From Elusimicrobiota bacterium (lineage in GTDB: Bacteria; Elusimicrobiota; Elusimicrobia; UBA1565; UBA9628), in contig JAQUNT010000078.1 of NCBI GenBank assembly GCA_028717525.1, forward strand, positions 1 to 8,323: a DNA stretch of 8,323 nucleotides. The letters are read 5' to 3'. How positions within the stretch are numbered: position 1 is the first letter of the stretch; every line of letters begins with the position of its first letter. Below the pieces are notes generated by a model, which searched no databases, was not told the DNA's origin, and worked only from the letters and a program-made list of their open reading frames with translations. This document shows positions 5,789 through 8,323 of this stretch, in pieces. A program made the translations under genes and the position numbers.

Positions 5789-6985
5789 ATGACCGATACC
5801 GCCCTGCTGCACAAGACCGCGAAGAAGTATGAAAAGGACATGGTCCGCTTCGCCCGGGACATCGTCTCCATCCCCAGCTTCTCCTGCCAGGAAGGCAAGC
5901 TCGTGGCCCGCATCAAGAAGGAGATGCGCAAAACCGGCTTCGACGCGGTCAAGGTCGACCGCATGGGCAACATCATCGGCCGCATCGGCAGCGGCAAGAC
6001 CAAGATCATGCTCGACGCGCACATCGACACCGTGGGCATCGGCGACCGCAAAGCCTGGAAGTGGGACCCGTTCCAGGGCAAGTTCGCGGGCGGCAAGATC
6101 TACGGGCGCGGTGCCACGGACCAGAAGCTCTCCATGGTGCCCATGGTCTACGCGGGCAAGATGCTCAAGGAGCTGGGCCTGCTGGGCGATTTCACCCTCT
6201 GGGTCGTGGGCTCCTGCATGGAGGAGGACTGCGACGGCCTGCCGCTGCTGCATCTCATAAAGAAGGAAGGCTATAAGCCGGATTACGTGGTCATCACCGA
6301 GCCCACGAACCTCGCGGTCTACCGCGGCCACCGCGGCCGCATGGAGATCAAGGTGGTGACCAAGGGCCGCTCCTGCCACGCCTCGGCTCCCGAGCGCGGG
6401 ATCAACGCGGTGGTCCACATGGCCGACATCGCCAAGGAGATCACCGCCCTGAACGCGCGTCTCAAGAAAGACAGATTCCTGGGCAAGGGCACCGTGGCCG
6501 TGACCAAGATCGAGTGCCAGACCCCGTCCCTCAACGCCGTGCCCGACGAATGCACCATCTACCTCGACCGGCGCCTCACCGCCGGCGAGACCGCGAAGCT
6601 CGCCGTCTCCCAGATCCAGAGGCTTCCCAGCGTGCGCAAGCACAAGGGCAAGGTCGAGATCCTGCACTACGACGCGGTGGCCTGGACGGGCCTGAAGGTC
6701 GGGCAGGAGAAGTACTACCCGACCTGGGTGCTGCCCGAGAGCCACAAGCTGGTGCAGGCCGGGGTCAAGGCCGGCCGCATCGCCTTGCAGGCCGAGCCCA
6801 AGGTGGATAAGTGGGTGTTCTCCACCAACGGCGTGGCCTGCGCGGGCCGGCTGGGCATCCCCACCATCGGCTTCGGGCCCGCGAACGAGGTCTACGCGCA
6901 CACGGTCGACGAGTTCATGCCCGTGGAGCACCTGCTCAAGGCCGTGGTCTTCTACGCGGCCCTGCCGCGCTTCCTGGCGCCTTAG
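5789..6985 (+). CDS. ygeY: YgeY family M20 metallohydrolase (selenium-metabolism-linked hydrolase)
   Basis: A cytoplasmic zinc-type M20 peptidase/deacylase-fold enzyme, 398 residues, matching E. coli YgeY along its length (RGRMEIKV, CHASAPERG, DRRLTAGET, KWVFSTNGV). The two-metal active site is complete: H78 and D80 in DAHIDTVG, bridging D111 in GRGATDQ, E145 (base) and E146 in MEEDCDG, E171 in ITEPTN, and H371 in YAHTVDE. A dimerisation-type lid domain spans about 185-300. The true substrate of this family is not settled; in E. coli ygeY belongs to a cluster with ygeW, ygeX and hydantoinase/hydroxylase genes tied to anaerobic purine or urate breakdown, so an N-acyl or ureido compound is plausible. 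The ATG at 5789 has a strong ribosome site (GGAG 5778-5781); an upstream in-frame extension into the RAYT region is not coding. The gene converges on ygeW with a three-base gap. ArgE/DapE-type activity is a less likely alternative. Confidence 0.93.
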   Translation: MTDTALLHKTAKKYEKDMVRFARDIVSIPSFSCQEGKLVARIKKEMRKTGFDAVKVDRMGNIIGRIGSGKTKIMLDAHIDTVGIGDRKAWKWDPFQGKFAGGKIYGRGATDQKLSMVPMVYAGKMLKELGLLGDFTLWVVGSCMEEDCDGLPLLHLIKKEGYKPDYVVITEPTNLAVYRGHRGRMEIKVVTKGRSCHASAPERGINAVVHMADIAKEITALNARLKKDRFLGKGTVAVTKIECQTPSLNAVPDECTIYLDRRLTAGETAKLAVSQIQRLPSVRKHKGKVEILHYDAVAWTGLKVGQEKYYPTWVLPESHKLVQAGVKAGRIALQAEPKVDKWVFSTNGVACAGRLGIPTIGFGPANEVYAHTVDEFMPVEHLLKAVVFYAALPRFLAP

Positions 6986-6988
6986 GGA

Positions 6989-8179
6989 TTACAGCACGCG
7001 CTTGAGCCCTGACTTGTAGAGCGCCTCGATCACCTGGGCGGGGTTCTTCTTCGTGCAGGCGGCGATCATGGCCGCGATGACGAAGGGCTTATAGCCGGCT
7101 TCCTTGTAAGTGCCGATGCGCGCGGCTTCGAACACCTTCGCGGAGACCTCGCCGGCCTTGCAGCTGACGTCGGTGATGTCGGCGGGCAGGCAGTGCATGT
7201 ACACGGCCTCGCCGCCCTTGGTCAGCTTCATCATCTTGTCGTTGCACTCCCAGCCCTTGAACTTGGAGTTCTGGGCCAGGCACTCCTTCTCGAGCTCCTT
7301 GAGGCCCGCGTGGTCGTTCTTCTCGAGCAGCGCGGTGCGGCGCTCCATCACCTTGAACGGAGCCCAGCTCTTCGGGTAGACGATGTCGGCGTCCTGGAAG
7401 GCGCTCTCCATGCTGTTGGAGACTTTGAACGAGCCGCCGGACTTCTGGGCGTGCTTCTTGGCCACCGCGATCGTGTCGGGCAGCAGGTCGTAGCCTTCCG
7501 GGTAGGCGAGCTCCACGTTCATCCCGAAGCGGGTCATCAGGCAGATGACGCCCTGCGGCACCGAGAGGGGCTTGCCGTAGCTGGGGGAGTAGGCCCAGGT
7601 CATGGCGATCTTCTTGCCCTTGAGCTGGTCGAAGCCGCCGAAGTGGTTCTTGATGAAGAGCAGGTCGGACATGCTCTGGGTCGGGTGGTCCAGGTCGCAC
7701 TGCAGGTTGACCACGGCGGGGCGCTGGTTGAGCACGCCCTGCTGGTGCCCGTCGTCGAGGGCCTCGGCTACTTCCTTCATGTAGGTGTGGCCCTTGCCGA
7801 TGAACATGTCGTCGCGGATGCCGACGGCCTCGGTCAAAAACGAGATCATGTTGGCCGTCTCGCGCACGGTCTCTCCGTGGGCGATCTGGCTCTTGCCCTC
7901 GTCGAGGTCCTGCACGGCCAGGCCCAGCAGGTTGCAGGCCGAGGCGAAGGAGAACCGGGTCCGGGTCGAATTGTCCCGGAAGTTCGAGACGGCGAGGCCG
8001 GTCTTGAACATGTCGAGCGGGATGTTCTCGGCGTGGATGGCCTTGAGGAGTTCCGCGATCGCCAGCACGGCGCGGATCTGCGCGTCGCTCTTCTCCCAGG
8101 TCAGCAGGAAGTCCTTCCCGTAGAGGTCCGCTTTGAGGGTTGCGAGTTCTTCGAATAGGCTTTTTATCTCAGCGGACAT
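6989..8179 (-). CDS. ygeW: YgeW family knotted carbamoyltransferase
   Basis: A member of the aspartate/ornithine carbamoyltransferase superfamily, 396 residues, the same length as E. coli YgeW. Near-identical blocks include FRDNSTRTRFSFASA (67-81, carbamoyl phosphate site), DLDEGKSQIAHGETVRETAN (91-110), NLQCDLDHPTQSM (158-170), TWAYSPSYGKPLSVPQG (194-210), YPKSWAPFKVME (268-279) and MHCLPAD (328-334). The HCLPAD motif in place of HPLPR marks the transcarbamylase branch that does not act on aspartate, and YgeW crystal structures show a knotted fold. The acceptor substrate is not established. In E. coli it is encoded with YgeX (diaminopropionate ammonia-lyase) and YgeY, and the cluster is linked to anaerobic purine use. 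The ATG at 8179 is chosen because GGAGG (8187-8191) lies seven bases upstream and the N-terminus then matches the family; an ATG at 8251 would start upstream of the promoter. It ends three bases from the ygeY stop, convergently. Confidence 0.95.
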   Translation of the reverse strand: MSAEIKSLFEELATLKADLYGKDFLLTWEKSDAQIRAVLAIAELLKAIHAENIPLDMFKTGLAVSNFRDNSTRTRFSFASACNLLGLAVQDLDEGKSQIAHGETVRETANMISFLTEAVGIRDDMFIGKGHTYMKEVAEALDDGHQQGVLNQRPAVVNLQCDLDHPTQSMSDLLFIKNHFGGFDQLKGKKIAMTWAYSPSYGKPLSVPQGVICLMTRFGMNVELAYPEGYDLLPDTIAVAKKHAQKSGGSFKVSNSMESAFQDADIVYPKSWAPFKVMERRTALLEKNDHAGLKELEKECLAQNSKFKGWECNDKMMKLTKGGEAVYMHCLPADITDVSCKAGEVSAKVFEAARIGTYKEAGYKPFVIAAMIAACTKKNPAQVIEALYKSGLKRVL

Positions 8180-8257
8180 GGTGTTTCCTCCAGAGGCTAC
8201 ATTATACTTCGTTAGGGCCTGTTTATGTATAATGCCGGCGACCGCCAGCATGCGGTC
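8180..8257. promoter_or_regulatory. Divergent promoter region between ygeW and a plus-strand gene
   Basis: On the minus strand a perfect TATAAT (8201-8206) followed by GGAGG (8187-8191) gives ygeW a leader of only about 15 bases. On the plus strand another perfect TATAAT lies at 8228-8233. A perfect inverted repeat, GACCGC with GCGGTC around six bases (8240-8245 and 8252-8257), sits at the likely plus-strand start site and about 50 bases upstream of the ygeW start site. That position suits an operator, or a 5' hairpin of the plus-strand messenger. Good -35 boxes are not visible for either promoter, which may mean activator dependence. Confidence 0.5.
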
Positions 8258-8311
8258 AAAACCATCCAGGCCGTGACTCGATGGGCGGCGCGGTGCGGCC
8301 GAGGGGGATCC

Positions 8312-8323
8312 ATGGCGAAGAAG
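8312..8323 (+). CDS. Start of a plus-strand gene, first four codons only
   Basis: ATG at 8312 is followed by codons for A, K, K up to the window edge. A purine-rich GAGGGGGA (8301-8308) lies just before it and can serve as ribosome site, and a TATAAT lies 79 bases upstream. An in-frame GTG at 8273 is an alternative start, and an ATG at 8281 opens another frame. The product cannot be identified. Being divergent from ygeW, it may belong to the same pathway, but that is only inference. Confidence 0.4.

Noticed and set aside
5786..6931. Long minus-strand open frame opposite ygeY
   Set aside because: Val/Leu/His/Gly-rich antisense of a clear M20 hydrolase; no family resemblance and no ribosome site.
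7193..8158. Long plus-strand open frame opposite ygeW
   Set aside because: Antisense shadow of a gene with full-length similarity to YgeW.
8180..8251. Start of ygeW at the ATG at 8251
   Set aside because: The added 24 residues span a TATAAT promoter box and the GGAGG site and have no counterpart in YgeW.
1..8323. tRNA, rRNA, riboswitch or prophage elements
   Set aside because: I saw no tRNA-like cloverleaf, rRNA sequence, known riboswitch core or phage gene; all intergenic gaps are shorter than 160 bases.

Overview
The window is GC-rich and densely coded, with five complete genes and two gene fragments. The organism is a bacterium. The genes for which I can see close relatives are widespread families: class I fumarase, aspartate carbamoyltransferase, YgeY, YgeW and a REP-associated transposase. 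The large Ala/Gly/Ser-rich secreted membrane protein, together with anaerobe-type YgeW/YgeY, would fit a deep-branching anaerobe such as an Elusimicrobiota member. That is a guess from protein style and not a demonstrated placement.

Layout from left to right. Positions 1-347 (minus) hold the first 115 codons of an iron-sulfur class I fumarase that runs off the left edge. Positions 506-3493 (minus) encode a 995-residue protein with a signal peptide, a low-complexity stretch and two tandem divergent copies of a multi-helix membrane module; I do not recognise its family. Positions 3650-4717 (minus) encode an aspartate carbamoyltransferase with its active-site motifs present. These three genes share a strand but are separated by about 156-158 bases, each gap with its own start signals or hairpins, so they are probably separate transcription units.

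Positions 4728-5777 look like a RAYT mobile element: an intact HUH/Y1 transposase gene (4799-5659, minus) with a DnaA-like C-terminal domain, bracketed by inverted copies of a 30-base repeat (one left, two right). The outermost repeat on each side runs straight into the Shine-Dalgarno sequence of the flanking gene (pyrB to the left, ygeY to the right), so the element occupies the whole divergent control region. This is the most striking structure in the window.

Positions 5789-6985 (plus) encode a YgeY-type M20 metallohydrolase and 6989-8179 (minus) a YgeW-type knotted carbamoyltransferase. They converge with only three bases between stop codons. In E. coli ygeW and ygeY belong to a gene cluster connected to anaerobic purine/urate breakdown and selenium-dependent hydroxylases, so a carbamoyl-transfer/ureido-compound pathway is the likely theme. 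The region after 8180 holds a divergent control region (TATAAT hexamers on both strands and a perfect inverted repeat), leading to a plus-strand gene of which only the start (8312-8323) is present.
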